Origin: Flammeovirga agarivorans
GTDB lineage: Bacteria > Bacteroidota > Bacteroidia > Cytophagales > Flammeovirgaceae
NCBI RefSeq assembly: GCF_012641475.1
Contig: NZ_JABAIL010000009.1
Span: forward strand, 62,001-126,000
Length of the DNA stretch: 64,000 nt
Reading direction: 5' to 3'
Within the stretch, counting starts at the first letter, position 1, and the number at the start of each line of letters is the position of its first letter. Shown piece by piece: positions 35,742 to 45,712 of the stretch. The notes below the pieces were generated by a model that was not told the DNA's origin, did not search any database, and was given only the letters and a program-made list of their open reading frames with translations. A program made the translations under genes and the position numbers.

Positions 35742-36794
35742 ATGTATTTCGAAGGAATAATTACTATCGATCCATCACAACTAACTCAGATTGAAAGGGT
35801 AAAACCGACCAAGGCATTCAAAAGAATATTCTACTATATGACATTAGGGAATGTATCTGATCAGGTTGAAAAAGAAACATTCACGGCTGTATCCATTTTA
35901 CAGCAAATCAACAATGTATTAATCCATAATGGAATAGATAACATTGTGAGGCTTTCTCATGATGGTATAGATTTTTACCTAGATGTAGAAGGTAAAGAAG
36001 GAGACCTCAAAGAGGCATTTGATCAATATGATCTAGAAATCGATCATTCCATGTCATCACAATTTAATAAGTTGGTAATGGTGATGGAACATGAAGACCA
36101 TAACTTCAAATACCTCTTAGAAATTGATATCAATAGAACACATGATGTTGGAGAATACCCTATTGAAATTAAAGTAACTGGGCTCTTAAAACAGTTCAAG
36201 AAAGAGAATAAATCTAGAGGTGAAATTGAAGAGGAAATGAAATCCATCTTCAAAGACCAGGAATCATACAATATCTTTAAATCTACACAACAACATAATT
36301 TTGAACAGTTTTTAAATGACTTAAAGCTGAGTATTATTAAGCTTATGCATGTAGATGATGTGAAAGTAGATATCAAATCGAAAATCATCTTACCGAACGA
36401 TAAAATTCAAGAAGAAAGTGAATTAAAATACCATAAGACCTATGGTGAATATGGTGTACATTATGGTTATTTCGGTTTTGGTGATTTCTTATTCTACAAT
36501 ATGCTGTGGTCTAATATGTCATATAATAATGATATTACATTATATGATACGCATTTCGAAACAGAAATAGGAGAGGACTTAGGCTTTAGGGATGAGATTA
36601 TCGCCAACGATGAAATTTTTAACGACGAAGTGGAAAGTGATTTTGAAGAGTTCCAATTGTCTGGTATAGAATCAACATTAGATGATCCAGATAATAGAAA
36701 TGCTAGCAGTTGGTTTGATTTCTCTGGAGTAGATTATAACGATGATGACAGCGGAGTCGATTTCGACTTTGGTTCTGATGATTCAGATTGGTAA
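35742..36794 (+). CDS. Hypothetical cytosolic protein with Asp-rich C-terminal tail
   Basis: 350 residues, no signal peptide or membrane segment. The N-terminal 200 residues look alpha/beta, with long charged helices (for example TGLLKQFKKENKSRGEIEEE). A Tyr/Phe/Gly patch HYGYFGFGDFLFYNMLW sits near residue 246. The last 70 residues are strongly acidic (DNRNASSWFDFSGVDY, then many D/S repeats ending DDSDW). I recognise no family. It is monocistronic with its own terminator. The tail could bind cations or a basic partner; that is a guess. Confidence 0.6.
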   Translation: MYFEGIITIDPSQLTQIERVKPTKAFKRIFYYMTLGNVSDQVEKETFTAVSILQQINNVLIHNGIDNIVRLSHDGIDFYLDVEGKEGDLKEAFDQYDLEIDHSMSSQFNKLVMVMEHEDHNFKYLLEIDINRTHDVGEYPIEIKVTGLLKQFKKENKSRGEIEEEMKSIFKDQESYNIFKSTQQHNFEQFLNDLKLSIIKLMHVDDVKVDIKSKIILPNDKIQEESELKYHKTYGEYGVHYGYFGFGDFLFYNMLWSNMSYNNDITLYDTHFETEIGEDLGFRDEIIANDEIFNDEVESDFEEFQLSGIESTLDDPDNRNASSWFDFSGVDYNDDDSGVDFDFGSDDSDW

Positions 36795-36813
36795 GTCATA
36801 AAGAAATAGATAG

Positions 36814-36843
36814 AGCCAGTAATTCTAAATTGAGTTACTGGCT
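36814..36843 (+). terminator. Rho-independent terminator
   Basis: Stem AGCCAGTAA / TTACTGGCT with a 12-nt loop and TTTTTT after it, 19 bp past the stop of the acidic-tail protein gene. Confidence 0.88.
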
Positions 36844-37021
36844 TTTTTTATTAATTCTGTTGAATCCTTTACTAAAATATTTAATACTATTTCTTATTTA
36901 TTATCTTCACCGAAATGTATTTAGGTTGTTTTGATCGATGATATCGTTTCTTTCAGAATTACTGAAATACATTTACATCGAAATAGAATCAATACAATTA
37001 TCAGCAAGCTTTATTTCATTT

Positions 37022-38671
37022 ATGATTAGAAAAATAATCACCTTATTTATTATCCAAATGATGAGTTTAGGAGCTGTTTCTGCTCAACATCATCACAAGC
37101 ATTATACAGAACAGGATACACTAAGAGGATCCATTACAAAAGAAAGAGTGTGGTGGGATCTACAACATTATACACTTGCCGTAGAAGTTATACCTTCTGA
37201 GAAATTTATTAAGGGCTCAAATACTGTTGCCTACAAGGTTTTAGAGCAAAATCAGATCATGCAAATAGATCTACAAGAGCCAATGAACATTACCAAAGTG
37301 GTTCAAGCGGAAAAGGAATTGGACTTTAAGCGAAATGGCAATGCTTTTTTCATTACGCTAGAAAAAAAACAGAAGAAAGGGACGTTAGATAGTGTTACTG
37401 TGTATTATGAAGGGCACCCGAGAGAGGCTGTGAGAGCTCCTTGGGATGGTGGATTTACTTGGGGAAAAGATAGTGAGGGAAAAGATTTTATCGCTACTTC
37501 TTGCCAAGGTTTAGGAGCATCTGTTTGGTGGCCTAATAAAGATCATATGTACGACGAACCAGATCATGGTATTCGAATTTCTGTAGAAGTACCACAAGAT
37601 TTAATGGACGTATCGAATGGAAGATTGATTGGTGTAGATAAGAACAAAAAGAAGAAAACAAAAACATACCATTGGGAAGTGGTGAACCCAATTAATAATT
37701 ATGGGGTAAACGTAAATATTGGTAACTATACCCACTTTGGCGAAAAATACGAGGGAGAGAAAGGAGAGTTATCATTAGACTATTATGTATTAAAACAGAA
37801 TTTAAAGAAAGCTAAAGCTCAATTCGTCCAGACGAAAGAAATGATGGAAGCTTTTGAACATTGGTTTGGTCCCTACCCATTTTATGAAGATGGTTTTAAA
37901 CTAGTGGAGGTTCCTTATTTAGGAATGGAACATCAAAGTTCAGTGACATACGGAAATAAGTATCAGAATGGCTATTTAGGTAGAGATCTAAGCCACACAG
38001 GGTGGGGTTTAAAATTTGATTTTATCATTATTCACGAGGCAGGGCATGAATGGTTTGCCAACAATATTACAAATGTGGATATCGCTGATATGTGGATCCA
38101 TGAAAGTTTTACTGCTTATTCTGAAAGTTTATTTGTAGAATACCATTACGGAAAAGATGCCGGTACTGAATATGTTAGAGGCACTAGAATGAATATTAGT
38201 AACGACATTCCAGTTATTGGTGATTATGATGTTAATGCTGAAGGATCTGGAGATATGTATTATAAAGGTTCTAACATGCTAAACACAATTCGTCAGATAG
38301 TGAATAATGATGAGATGTGGTTAGGAATGTTAAGGGGAATGAATAAAACATTTTATCATCAGACAGTAACCACTAAACAGATTGAAGACTTTATGTCTAA
38401 GGATCTAAAAGTTGATTTGTCAAAGGTTTTTGATCAATACCTTAGAGAGAAATATATTCCAATTCTTGAATACAAAGTGATAGACAATCAGGTGATGGTG
38501 AGATTTACATCATGCATTGATGAATTTGAGATGCCCGTAGATCTTATTATTAATAATGAAAACAATAGAGTTACAGTAACCAATCAATGGTCGACTATTG
38601 AAACAAAACAAAAAGTATCTTCAGTAGAAATAGACAAGAACTTTTACATTGGTGTTGCTAAGATTCAATAA
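37022..38671 (+). CDS. Secreted M1-family metallopeptidase
   Basis: The start at 37022 gives 549 residues with a signal peptide (MIRKIITLFIIQMMSLGAVS). An ATG at 36938 would add 28 residues in front. The gluzincin zinc site is complete: HEAGHEWFANN with the downstream Glu in MWIHESFTAYSE. The upstream exopeptidase motif reads YLGMEHQSS, where most M1 enzymes have GxMEN. A His-rich stretch (QHHHKHYTEQ) follows the signal. It should cut amino acids or short peptides in the periplasm. It is shorter than the 800+ residue APN forms, matching the compact bacterial group that ends after the catalytic and a small C-terminal domain. Confidence 0.92.
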   Translation: MIRKIITLFIIQMMSLGAVSAQHHHKHYTEQDTLRGSITKERVWWDLQHYTLAVEVIPSEKFIKGSNTVAYKVLEQNQIMQIDLQEPMNITKVVQAEKELDFKRNGNAFFITLEKKQKKGTLDSVTVYYEGHPREAVRAPWDGGFTWGKDSEGKDFIATSCQGLGASVWWPNKDHMYDEPDHGIRISVEVPQDLMDVSNGRLIGVDKNKKKKTKTYHWEVVNPINNYGVNVNIGNYTHFGEKYEGEKGELSLDYYVLKQNLKKAKAQFVQTKEMMEAFEHWFGPYPFYEDGFKLVEVPYLGMEHQSSVTYGNKYQNGYLGRDLSHTGWGLKFDFIIIHEAGHEWFANNITNVDIADMWIHESFTAYSESLFVEYHYGKDAGTEYVRGTRMNISNDIPVIGDYDVNAEGSGDMYYKGSNMLNTIRQIVNNDEMWLGMLRGMNKTFYHQTVTTKQIEDFMSKDLKVDLSKVFDQYLREKYIPILEYKVIDNQVMVRFTSCIDEFEMPVDLIINNENNRVTVTNQWSTIETKQKVSSVEIDKNFYIGVAKIQ

Positions 38672-38757
38672 AACTGAAAATAAATTTTGAACGTACGTAG
38701 ATTACGTTCTACTCAAATATTATTGTATTCGACAAAAAGGAATACAAGAAATTTATT

Positions 38758-38788
38758 AAGAGATATATCGTTTTGCGATATATCTCTT
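38758..38788 (+). terminator. Rho-independent terminator after the M1 peptidase
   Basis: Stem AAGAGATATATCG / CGATATATCTCTT with a 5-nt loop and following T-run. A second, weaker hairpin with similar arms (AGAGAAATA...TATCTCTCT) follows at about 38832-38870 and may serve the convergent gene. Confidence 0.85.
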
Positions 38789-38933
38789 TTTTGATTTATC
38801 TAATGATTTGCATTTTGGTTATAAAATAAAAAAGAGAAATACCATCGAGTGATATCTCTCTTTTTATAGACAATTTCTTGAACTCAAAGTAAAAACTTAC
38901 TTCAAGTTTAGTAGTCAAAGGGTGTAGTTTTTA

Positions 38934-39311
38934 TTACATAAATTTATGGAAATCTATGATTTTTTGAGAACCATCATTTTTCACAACATATAAATATTTC
39001 AATTTACGATGTTTGTCGAAACCAGTGACGTATTTGTTTCCTTGGTCATAAGGGAAAGTACACAAGATCTCAGTTGCTGTTTCAAACATGATGTCTCCAT
39101 CTTTGAAAACACATTTGATATTTTCTTGCTGATTGTCCTGTAAACGCTGATTTAGTTGCTCAACTACCTCTTTTGCTTTTACAACTTCTTGATTCGGTTC
39201 TGTACTATTTGCTGGTTCTGCTTCAACTTCTCCTATGAAATGAAAACTCATGGTTAATATAGATAGCGAAGTAAAAATAAATAGTACTAATGGAGTTAAT
39301 ATCTTCTTCAT
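38934..39311 (-). CDS. Small secreted or membrane-anchored protein of unknown function
   Basis: 125 residues from the ATG at 39311 (MKKILTPLVLFIFTSLSIL); an earlier start at 39326 adds MLPNR. One N-terminal hydrophobic segment acts as signal or anchor. A Glu/Pro/Asn linker and a helix (VVKAKEVVEQLNQRLQD) follow, then a small beta domain with two Cys (IKCVFKDGD and TEILCTFPYD) that could form a disulfide. No family is recognised. Confidence 0.6.
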   Translation of the reverse strand: MKKILTPLVLFIFTSLSILTMSFHFIGEVEAEPANSTEPNQEVVKAKEVVEQLNQRLQDNQQENIKCVFKDGDIMFETATEILCTFPYDQGNKYVTGFDKHRKLKYLYVVKNDGSQKIIDFHKFM

Positions 39312-39492
39312 ACGGTTGGGTAACAATTATATATTAGATGAATCTGTTGTCGTTAATATTCTGCAACATATTTATTTTACGATACAAATCAAAGGGAATG
39401 TAACCTTATAAAGATTTATTAATTTTTATCTTCCTAAAATACAATAGATTAATTGGATTAATTCAAGACGTTAAAAAATGTTGTAAAATATA

Positions 39493-39524
39493 GAAGGGTT
39501 ACTTAAGTGAATAAGTAACCCTTC
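39493..39524 (-). terminator. Rho-independent terminator after the TonB receptor gene
   Basis: Perfect 13-bp stem GAAGGGTTACTTA / TAAGTAACCCTTC with a 6-nt loop, 24 nt after the stop codon of the minus-strand receptor gene. Confidence 0.88.
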
Positions 39525-39548
39525 CATTCATCAAAATCTAATCTAAGA

Positions 39549-42107
39549 TTAGAAGTTTAGTTTTAATCCTACTGAGTAAGTTCTACCTACACCCATATAG
39601 TAACCATTTAATGTTGGGTTACCATTAGCATCTAAACTTCCTTGTTGACCTTCAACAGCATAATCTGTATCGAATACGTTGTTTACTTTAGCATTTACTA
39701 AGGCATCAAGTTTCCAGATTTCAAAGCTGTATGAAGCTCCAATATCGAATAAGTTATAAGCTGGAAGCTCATACATATCTGTTTCATTATATCTTGGATC
39801 ATCTAACTTCGTAACATCGTAGTTAGCATATAATCTACCGTAGTAGTTCCAATCCGCCATAATTCTTAAACGAGGAATTACTTCGTATGTCGCATTAATT
39901 GCTGCTGTTGTTTGTGCTGAGTTACCTACTTGAGCATCTTTCATGTAAACGTTTACTTCGTCAACAGGTCTTTGTTGATCATCATAGATAATTACATTTT
40001 CAAGGTTGTTCATCCATCTCCAGTCACCCACTGAAACCATTGCATTGAATACTAAGTTTCTAAGCGGTTGGTAAGTCATGTCTAACTCAATACCTTTATG
40101 AAGGGCATCTACACCTAACAAGTTGGCAGAGTAAGACTGTCCAGCATCATCATACACAGTTTTTGTAAATGCTTTGTCTTGCCAATAAGTGTAGTAAGCA
40201 TTCACGTTCACTTTGAAACCTTTAGTACGGTAACCGTAACCCACTTCACCAGATAAGATCTTTTCGTTTACTGCTTGATCGTTAACATCGTTTTTGTAGT
40301 TTAAGAATACAGCTCTCATATAAGGTTGACGAGAAATGTAACCTACGTTAGCAAATACGTTATGATGATCGTTGATATTGTAGTTCGCACCTGTTTTTAC
40401 TGAACCACCAAAGAAGCTAACCCAATCTGTTTCATCCACACCGTGGTCATAGCTAAAGTAATCGATACGCTTGTATCCTTGGTGTGAACCTGCAGCTGAT
40501 AGGAAGTACGTTAAATCATTTTGAGAGTATTCAATTTGAGAGAATACACCTTGCCATTGAACTAAACCATCGTTGTGGTAGCCCATAATATCACCTTGTT
40601 GAAGATCTCTTGGTCCTGCAGACTTATTGTTGTAATCTGTGTAGTAAGGGTTACCCATTAAATCTTCTACAGTTTGGTAGTGCTCACCTTTGTAGTATCT
40701 TAAATCAAGACCTGAAGTTAATGTCCAGTTGTCATTGAATTTGTGTGTTAAAGTAGATACACCACCAGTCCAGAAGTGGTTGTTGTTAGAAGCATAAAGT
40801 ACAGAACCGTTACCAGTTTCAGCAAACTGTTGTTGGTTAGCTACTGTAAATGCATCCCAATCAATAATACCTGCATCTGTTCTGAAGTCATTTACATTTA
40901 AACGGTCGTTGTAAGAAGCGTTTGATGTAAGACCAGTACCGCCACCTTTACCGATAGATACGTAAGCAGTTGTTGCTAATTCAGTTTTATCACTGATTGT
41001 CCAGTACCAGTTTAATGACATTTGAGGCTTGTGGTAGAAGTTAGTTCTTTGGCTAAACTCTTCTCCATTTTTGTAACCCCAGTCAGCATTATATCTTTTA
41101 CCATACTTGTCATAATCCTCTTCATGAAGGTAAGTTCTTCTTTGACCATGTTCTTGAGGAGCACCAAAAGTAGTGAATGATAAGGTATGGTTTTCGTTAA
41201 TTTGTTTTGAAACGTTGAAGAAATAAGAATATCCTTCGAATGATGTACCATCTACATAACCGTTACCAGCAGTGTGTGAGAATGAACCTGAAACTGCCCA
41301 TCCGTTATCCATTAAACCAGATGAAAGTGACACACCTTGCTTGAAGTAACCATCGTTACCTACACCCATATAAACGCTACCACCTTTTTCAACGTCAGTA
41401 GTTTTAGTTAAGATGTTGATTGTACCGCCTACAGAAGGAAGGGCTAATTTAGAAGCACCTAAACCTCTTTGTACTTGCATTGTTCTAGTTACATCACCTA
41501 GACCAGCCCAGTTTGACCAGTATACGCTACCATTTTCCATGTCGTTTACTGGTACACCGTTAATAGTAACCGCAACATTCTCTGAAGAGAATCCTCTTAG
41601 AGCAATTCTTGAGTCACCGTATCCACCTCCGGCACCAGATACATATACACCTGGAGTAGATTTTAATACTTGAGGGAATTCTTGGTTACCCATTTTAGCT
41701 TCAATTTCTTCAGCAGATACCGTAGCTGCTGCTACAGGAGTTTTACGGTCAACTGCTACAGAAGCCATTACTTCAACTTCTTGCAAACCAATTGCATCAG
41801 TTTCTAAAGAAATCTGTCCTAAGTCGACAGTTCCGCCATTAAGTGTTACCTGTTGTTCTACAGGTTTCATACCAACAAAAGAGATGATCACTTTTTGTTC
41901 ACCAGATACTTTTGATTGAAATGAAAAATTACCATTGAAATCAGAGATGGCACCAGTAGTTGTACCCGCCACTGAAACATTGGCACCAATAATAGGTTCG
42001 TCTGTTGTAGCATCAAAAAGATTACCCTTGATGATGGTTTGAGCAAATGCTGAGCTCGATAACAACGTCATCAAAGCTACAATGAAAGACATTTTTTTAG
42101 TAAACAT
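39549..42107 (-). CDS. TonB-dependent outer-membrane receptor
   Basis: The start at 42107 gives 852 residues with a signal peptide (MFTKKMSFIVALMTLLSSSAFA). Order of parts: a CarboxypepD_reg-like domain (IIKGNLFDATTDEPIIGANV, about 25-110), a plug domain (EFPQVLKSTPGVYVSGAGGG then RGFSSENVAVTINGVPVNDM), and a 22-strand-type barrel ending GLKLNF with terminal Phe. It imports a ligand through the outer membrane with TonB energy. No SusD gene is adjacent, so it is not a typical polysaccharide-utilisation pair; iron chelates, vitamins or oligosaccharides are all possible. It is divergent from a LacI-type regulator, which hints at a sugar. Confidence 0.93.
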   Translation of the reverse strand: MFTKKMSFIVALMTLLSSSAFAQTIIKGNLFDATTDEPIIGANVSVAGTTTGAISDFNGNFSFQSKVSGEQKVIISFVGMKPVEQQVTLNGGTVDLGQISLETDAIGLQEVEVMASVAVDRKTPVAAATVSAEEIEAKMGNQEFPQVLKSTPGVYVSGAGGGYGDSRIALRGFSSENVAVTINGVPVNDMENGSVYWSNWAGLGDVTRTMQVQRGLGASKLALPSVGGTINILTKTTDVEKGGSVYMGVGNDGYFKQGVSLSSGLMDNGWAVSGSFSHTAGNGYVDGTSFEGYSYFFNVSKQINENHTLSFTTFGAPQEHGQRRTYLHEEDYDKYGKRYNADWGYKNGEEFSQRTNFYHKPQMSLNWYWTISDKTELATTAYVSIGKGGGTGLTSNASYNDRLNVNDFRTDAGIIDWDAFTVANQQQFAETGNGSVLYASNNNHFWTGGVSTLTHKFNDNWTLTSGLDLRYYKGEHYQTVEDLMGNPYYTDYNNKSAGPRDLQQGDIMGYHNDGLVQWQGVFSQIEYSQNDLTYFLSAAGSHQGYKRIDYFSYDHGVDETDWVSFFGGSVKTGANYNINDHHNVFANVGYISRQPYMRAVFLNYKNDVNDQAVNEKILSGEVGYGYRTKGFKVNVNAYYTYWQDKAFTKTVYDDAGQSYSANLLGVDALHKGIELDMTYQPLRNLVFNAMVSVGDWRWMNNLENVIIYDDQQRPVDEVNVYMKDAQVGNSAQTTAAINATYEVIPRLRIMADWNYYGRLYANYDVTKLDDPRYNETDMYELPAYNLFDIGASYSFEIWKLDALVNAKVNNVFDTDYAVEGQQGSLDANGNPTLNGYYMGVGRTYSVGLKLNF

Positions 42108-42618
42108 TCTTAATAGAATTAGATTTGATTGATTAGGTTTATTTTTAAATCTGCTGCAAAAAAATACATTCAATATTAACGGAATGTTACAATTTACCTT
42201 TGTTTAACCCATTTATGAATACTTAACACGAAATTTGAAACATTGTATCATATTCGTCTCTTTTATTTAATCTCCTTAACAGAAATAACAAAAACAAGTT
42301 GTTATTAAGTATTTTATTGACACTTTTTAAATAGCGTTTTTGAAACCTTTTTTAATTGGATACGTTGTTGCCAACTTTTTACAAATAAAATATTAGTTCT
42401 GTACGTTAAAACATACATTCTATTCTGATGAATGTGAAATAGAGGAAAGAAGTCTAGTGTTTGCCTTGTTATTCAGGGAGTTTGGAAGCTCTTTATGGAA
42501 GAAACTGTTATTTATAAATATCGATGGGAAGTAGAAAATTCCAATAGGTATGATCTGTGTTAGAAAAATGCAATAAAATATCTTTATATTTATTCTTGAA
42601 AATAGCAGCTAATAAAAT
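42108..42618. other. Divergent intergenic region, 511 bp
   Basis: Long AT-rich spacer between the TonB receptor (minus) and the LacI-type gene (plus), holding both promoters. I looked for a LacI-type palindrome like that at the gal operon and found none. A TTTACCTTTG sequence (plus strand, near 42195) resembles a -7 box but is over 400 bp from the plus-strand gene. Confidence 0.4.
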
Positions 42619-43644
42619 ATGGGCAAGGTATACACTATTCATGATATTGCAATTCGTCTAGATATCTCAAAATCTACCGTTTCAAGAGCTTTACGAAATC
42701 ATCCAGATGTAAGTAAAGAAACGAAAGAGTTGGTCTTTGAGATGGCGAAAAAACTGAACTATCAGAAAAATATATTAGCCTCCAATCTTGCCTCAAAAAA
42801 TACGAACCTAATTGGTGTAGTGATTCCAGAGATTGCTCGCCAGCATTTTTTTGCTCAAGCTTTAAGCGGAATTCAAAAGGTAGCAAAAGAGAAAGGGTAT
42901 ATTGTAATGGTTTGTCAATCCAACGAGGAATTACAAGAAGAAATTAATCAAGTAAATGCTTTGGTGAATAGTAGAGTAGCAGGAATCTTGATTTCTTTAT
43001 CTAAAGAAACGGACAGCTACGAACACCTACAATTTGCCATAGATAGAAATATCCCTGTCGTTTTATTTGATAGAGGTGCAGACGAAATGGAATTATCACA
43101 GGTAACGGTAGATGATTATAAAGGGGCGTATGATGTCACCAAGCATCTTATCCATCAAGGATATACCAACCCTGCACATCTTTGTGGACCAATGTCACTT
43201 TCTATAAGTCAAAAAAGATACAATGGTTTTATAGATGCTTTGAAAGATGCGGGTTTAAGTGCCTCCAATGCCCATGTGTACCAATGTGATAATTTAAGTT
43301 TGGATGCAAAAGACGCCACTGAAAGACTATTATCATTAAAGAAAAGACCAGATGCGGTATTTTGTATGAGTGACTATATCGCGATCCAGGTATTGAAAGT
43401 ATTAAAAGATAAAGGGATTCGTGTTCCAGAAGATATTGCATTAGCAGGTTTCGCCGGTGACCCAATTACTGATCTTATGGATCCTACAATTACAACTGTA
43501 GAACAACCAGCTTTTGAAATTGGTGTTCAAGCTTGTAGGAGAGTGATCATGGAGGCGGAGTCTGAAGACAGAGAAACTCTGGGGGTTATTAATAAAGTGC
43601 TGCCGACTAAAGTGATAGAAAGAGATTCAACTCTTCGAGTATAA
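42619..43644 (+). CDS. LacI-family transcriptional regulator
   Basis: 341 residues. The N-terminal helix-turn-helix reads IHDIAIRLDISKSTVSRALR, the hinge helix ILASNLASKNTNL, then the sugar-binding-protein fold: IGVVIPEIARQHFFAQALSG, NSRVAGILISLSKET, PDAVFCMSDYIAIQVLK and IALAGFAGDP. It is close in length and sequence to the GalR-type protein at 22 kb, so the two are paralogues. It lies divergent to the TonB receptor and is its best candidate regulator, though no operator is obvious. It ends in a strong terminator. Confidence 0.92.
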   Translation: MGKVYTIHDIAIRLDISKSTVSRALRNHPDVSKETKELVFEMAKKLNYQKNILASNLASKNTNLIGVVIPEIARQHFFAQALSGIQKVAKEKGYIVMVCQSNEELQEEINQVNALVNSRVAGILISLSKETDSYEHLQFAIDRNIPVVLFDRGADEMELSQVTVDDYKGAYDVTKHLIHQGYTNPAHLCGPMSLSISQKRYNGFIDALKDAGLSASNAHVYQCDNLSLDAKDATERLLSLKKRPDAVFCMSDYIAIQVLKVLKDKGIRVPEDIALAGFAGDPITDLMDPTITTVEQPAFEIGVQACRRVIMEAESEDRETLGVINKVLPTKVIERDSTLRV

Positions 43645-43684
43645 AAAAATCCCATCAATAGGTAAAAGTATTGATGGGATTTTT
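43645..43684. terminator. Bidirectional terminator
   Basis: Perfect 16-bp stem AAAAATCCCATCAATA / TATTGATGGGATTTTT with an 8-nt loop between the LacI gene (plus) and the convergent lipoprotein gene (minus). Confidence 0.93.
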
Positions 43685-43685
43685 A

Positions 43686-44150
43686 TTAATCAGTAATGCT
43701 AACACCACTAGCCATAAAAGTGTATTTAACTTCAGGCTCTGTAATTAAAGCGATTTGCTCAGGACTGTCACCAGCATCTTCAGCATAATGTCTTAGAGTG
43801 GCAACATCTATTGTTTCTTTCTTTAATGTTCCATTGATGGTAGCTTCTTTTCCTTCAGCATCCATAGGAACAAAAAAGGCGTAATCCTTAAACTTCACAA
43901 AAAGCTCTTGATCGTTTTCGATAGGTAATTTCAACCAACATCCTTTTTTCTGACAAACACCGGTGATTTCCCCAGTGACTTGGATAGATTGTACTTCGTC
44001 TGAAGTAATAGAATGAATTAGTTCTTTGCTTGCTACAGGCTCTTCACTTTTAAACTCTTCACCATAAAAAGTAACTTCATTTTGAACTGGTTTTTGACAA
44101 CCCATGATAGTTAAAAGTAAAGTCGTAAATAGTATAGTAATATGTCTCAT
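43686..44150 (-). CDS. DUF4920-type small lipoprotein
   Basis: 154 residues with a lipoprotein signal (LFTTLLLTIMGC, Cys near residue 18). The mature part carries VTGEITGVCQKKGCWLKLPI with the CxxxGCW motif, then VKFKDYAFFVPMDAEGKEA and EGKEATINGTL, the layout of DUF4920 proteins. These periplasmic or outer-membrane proteins have a small OB-like fold and no fixed role; the two Cys could bind metal or form a disulfide. It is the terminal gene before the terminator. Confidence 0.72.
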   Translation of the reverse strand: MRHITILFTTLLLTIMGCQKPVQNEVTFYGEEFKSEEPVASKELIHSITSDEVQSIQVTGEITGVCQKKGCWLKLPIENDQELFVKFKDYAFFVPMDAEGKEATINGTLKKETIDVATLRHYAEDAGDSPEQIALITEPEVKYTFMASGVSITD

Positions 44151-44213
44151 AGAAGTAATTTGATTGGTATTGTTCCATCAAATATACATATTTCTTCATA
44201 GGTTAAAAGTAAA

Positions 44214-44239
44214 AAAGTCTCCCATTAATGAGAGACTTT
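44214..44239 (-). terminator. Rho-independent terminator
   Basis: Stem AAAGTCTC / GAGACTTT with a 10-nt loop, followed by a T-run on the minus strand, 5 nt after the stop of the gene at 44245. Confidence 0.8.
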
Positions 44240-44244
44240 CTTAT

Positions 44245-45174
44245 TTATTTCACTAAACCATTGTCATTGGTAGAAGTGATGGTAGTAAATTCTAAAGGTA
44301 CTTTCATCACTTGACCACCTGCATTAATATGGGTAAAACCATCTAATTTCATTGTGGAATTTACATTCTTAATCCACCCTGTGGTTCTATCAATGGTATA
44401 GGTAGCTTCATTATCACCTTCCATTTCATAGCGCATTTGCATACCATTAATTTCTTGATATTCTTCTTTAGTATTGTCAGTAGCAATATGGTTTACTTCA
44501 TTTATTATGATTTCAGTTTTAGACAGTTTCTCAACAGTAAAAGTACGTTTGATATTGGCTGTAAATGAAATCGTATATTGTGAAGACTTACTCCAAGTAC
44601 TTCCTTTTTTTACGGCTTCTTCTGGGAAAATATTCGTCAGCATTTCCATATTGGTTTTCAGCTGTTTTTCTCCATAAGATTGTTTGATCTGATTTAGAAT
44701 CTGAGACTTTTGCATTGCTGGAATATCTTTTGTCTCTTCATCGATCTTTTTCCAATAGTCATCAAGTCCTCTGATATCCGTAATCTTACCTTTCTTTGAT
44801 AAACTTAATTCAAAAGAATAATGAGACATTGCGGATAAAATTTTTGAGAAAGGATCTTCATTTTGAGCTGATGAAAAAGATTGAAGGTTAGGACCTACAT
44901 ACATCCCTACTTCTAAAAATGGATAAGTTACTTTTATCTGATACACCCCTTCTTTTTCGTTTAAGATTTGAAAAGCGGTTTTCGTATCAGTATCCATCGT
45001 GATATTCACTTCTTGGCCATTAATATTTTGTTTCATTTCGATATTAGAAACAGAGCTTTGGTAATAGGTTTTACCTGTCTCTAAATTAAGACCTAATGAC
45101 GCTTTTTTTTGGGCATGGACATTAATACCGACTATAAATAGAAGCAGAGTTGTCAGTTTAAAAATAGTTCTCAT
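44245..45174 (-). CDS. Secreted protein, DUF6263-like
   Basis: 309 residues with a signal peptide (ending NVHAQ). The mature part starts LGLNLETGKTYYQSSVSNIE and has the repeated two-layer beta pattern of DUF6263-type periplasmic proteins, with a late IDRTTGWIKNVNSTMKLDG. No catalytic residues are recognised. It may bind a lipid or hydrophobic ligand as related beta-cup proteins do, but that is inference. It is closed by its own terminator and is likely a single-gene unit. Confidence 0.6.
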   Translation of the reverse strand: MRTIFKLTTLLLFIVGINVHAQKKASLGLNLETGKTYYQSSVSNIEMKQNINGQEVNITMDTDTKTAFQILNEKEGVYQIKVTYPFLEVGMYVGPNLQSFSSAQNEDPFSKILSAMSHYSFELSLSKKGKITDIRGLDDYWKKIDEETKDIPAMQKSQILNQIKQSYGEKQLKTNMEMLTNIFPEEAVKKGSTWSKSSQYTISFTANIKRTFTVEKLSKTEIIINEVNHIATDNTKEEYQEINGMQMRYEMEGDNEATYTIDRTTGWIKNVNSTMKLDGFTHINAGGQVMKVPLEFTTITSTNDNGLVK

Positions 45175-45239
45175 GAGTTGTGAAATTTAAGTAATATATT
45201 AATAATGAAATACGGAAATTATTGTATTTAGTTGTTGGC

Positions 45240-45551
45240 TTATTTAGAATATTCTCTTTCTACCTTGGCAATTCTAGTAATAAAATGATCATACCACTTC
45301 TCTTTACCAAACTTTTGTGCCACCTGATGTTCTGTATTGGACTTCCATTCTTTAATAGATGCTAGGTCCTTCCAATATGAAACTGTGATTCCTACTTCTT
45401 CTCTTGCACCTTCAACACCAAGAAACCCATCTTGTTGGCTTGCAAGGTCAATCATAAGATTTGCCATGTCTTCATAGCCTTCGGTTTTGGAAGTTAAAGT
45501 GGAAGTAAATATAACAGCATAATAAGGTGGGGTAGGTGTGTTAGCGAACAT
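45240..45551 (-). CDS. Antibiotic biosynthesis monooxygenase (ABM)-domain protein
   Basis: 103 residues with the dimeric ferredoxin-like ABM fold: YYAVIFTSTLTS, then a helix, DGFLGVEGAREEVGITVSYW (the GF..E...... SYW pattern of the family) and a C-terminal WYDHFITRIAKVERE. Members act as small monooxygenases, haem-degrading enzymes or stress proteins. This one lacks the heme-ligand signature I would expect of IsdG types. It is divergent from the NADAR gene. Confidence 0.85.
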   Translation of the reverse strand: MFANTPTPPYYAVIFTSTLTSKTEGYEDMANLMIDLASQQDGFLGVEGAREEVGITVSYWKDLASIKEWKSNTEHQVAQKFGKEKWYDHFITRIAKVEREYSK

Positions 45552-45712
45552 TTAATAGTTTAATTAATTGGATTGAAACAGAATGATGTCGCGAAATTAA
45601 TAGAAAGAATTCAATCACAAAAATAATCTTAGAAAGTAACCGAATAAACTCCTGCTTTTTATTTTCCAATCGATCTGATATGTTTGTATCACAAAACTAA
45701 ATTGAATAAAAA

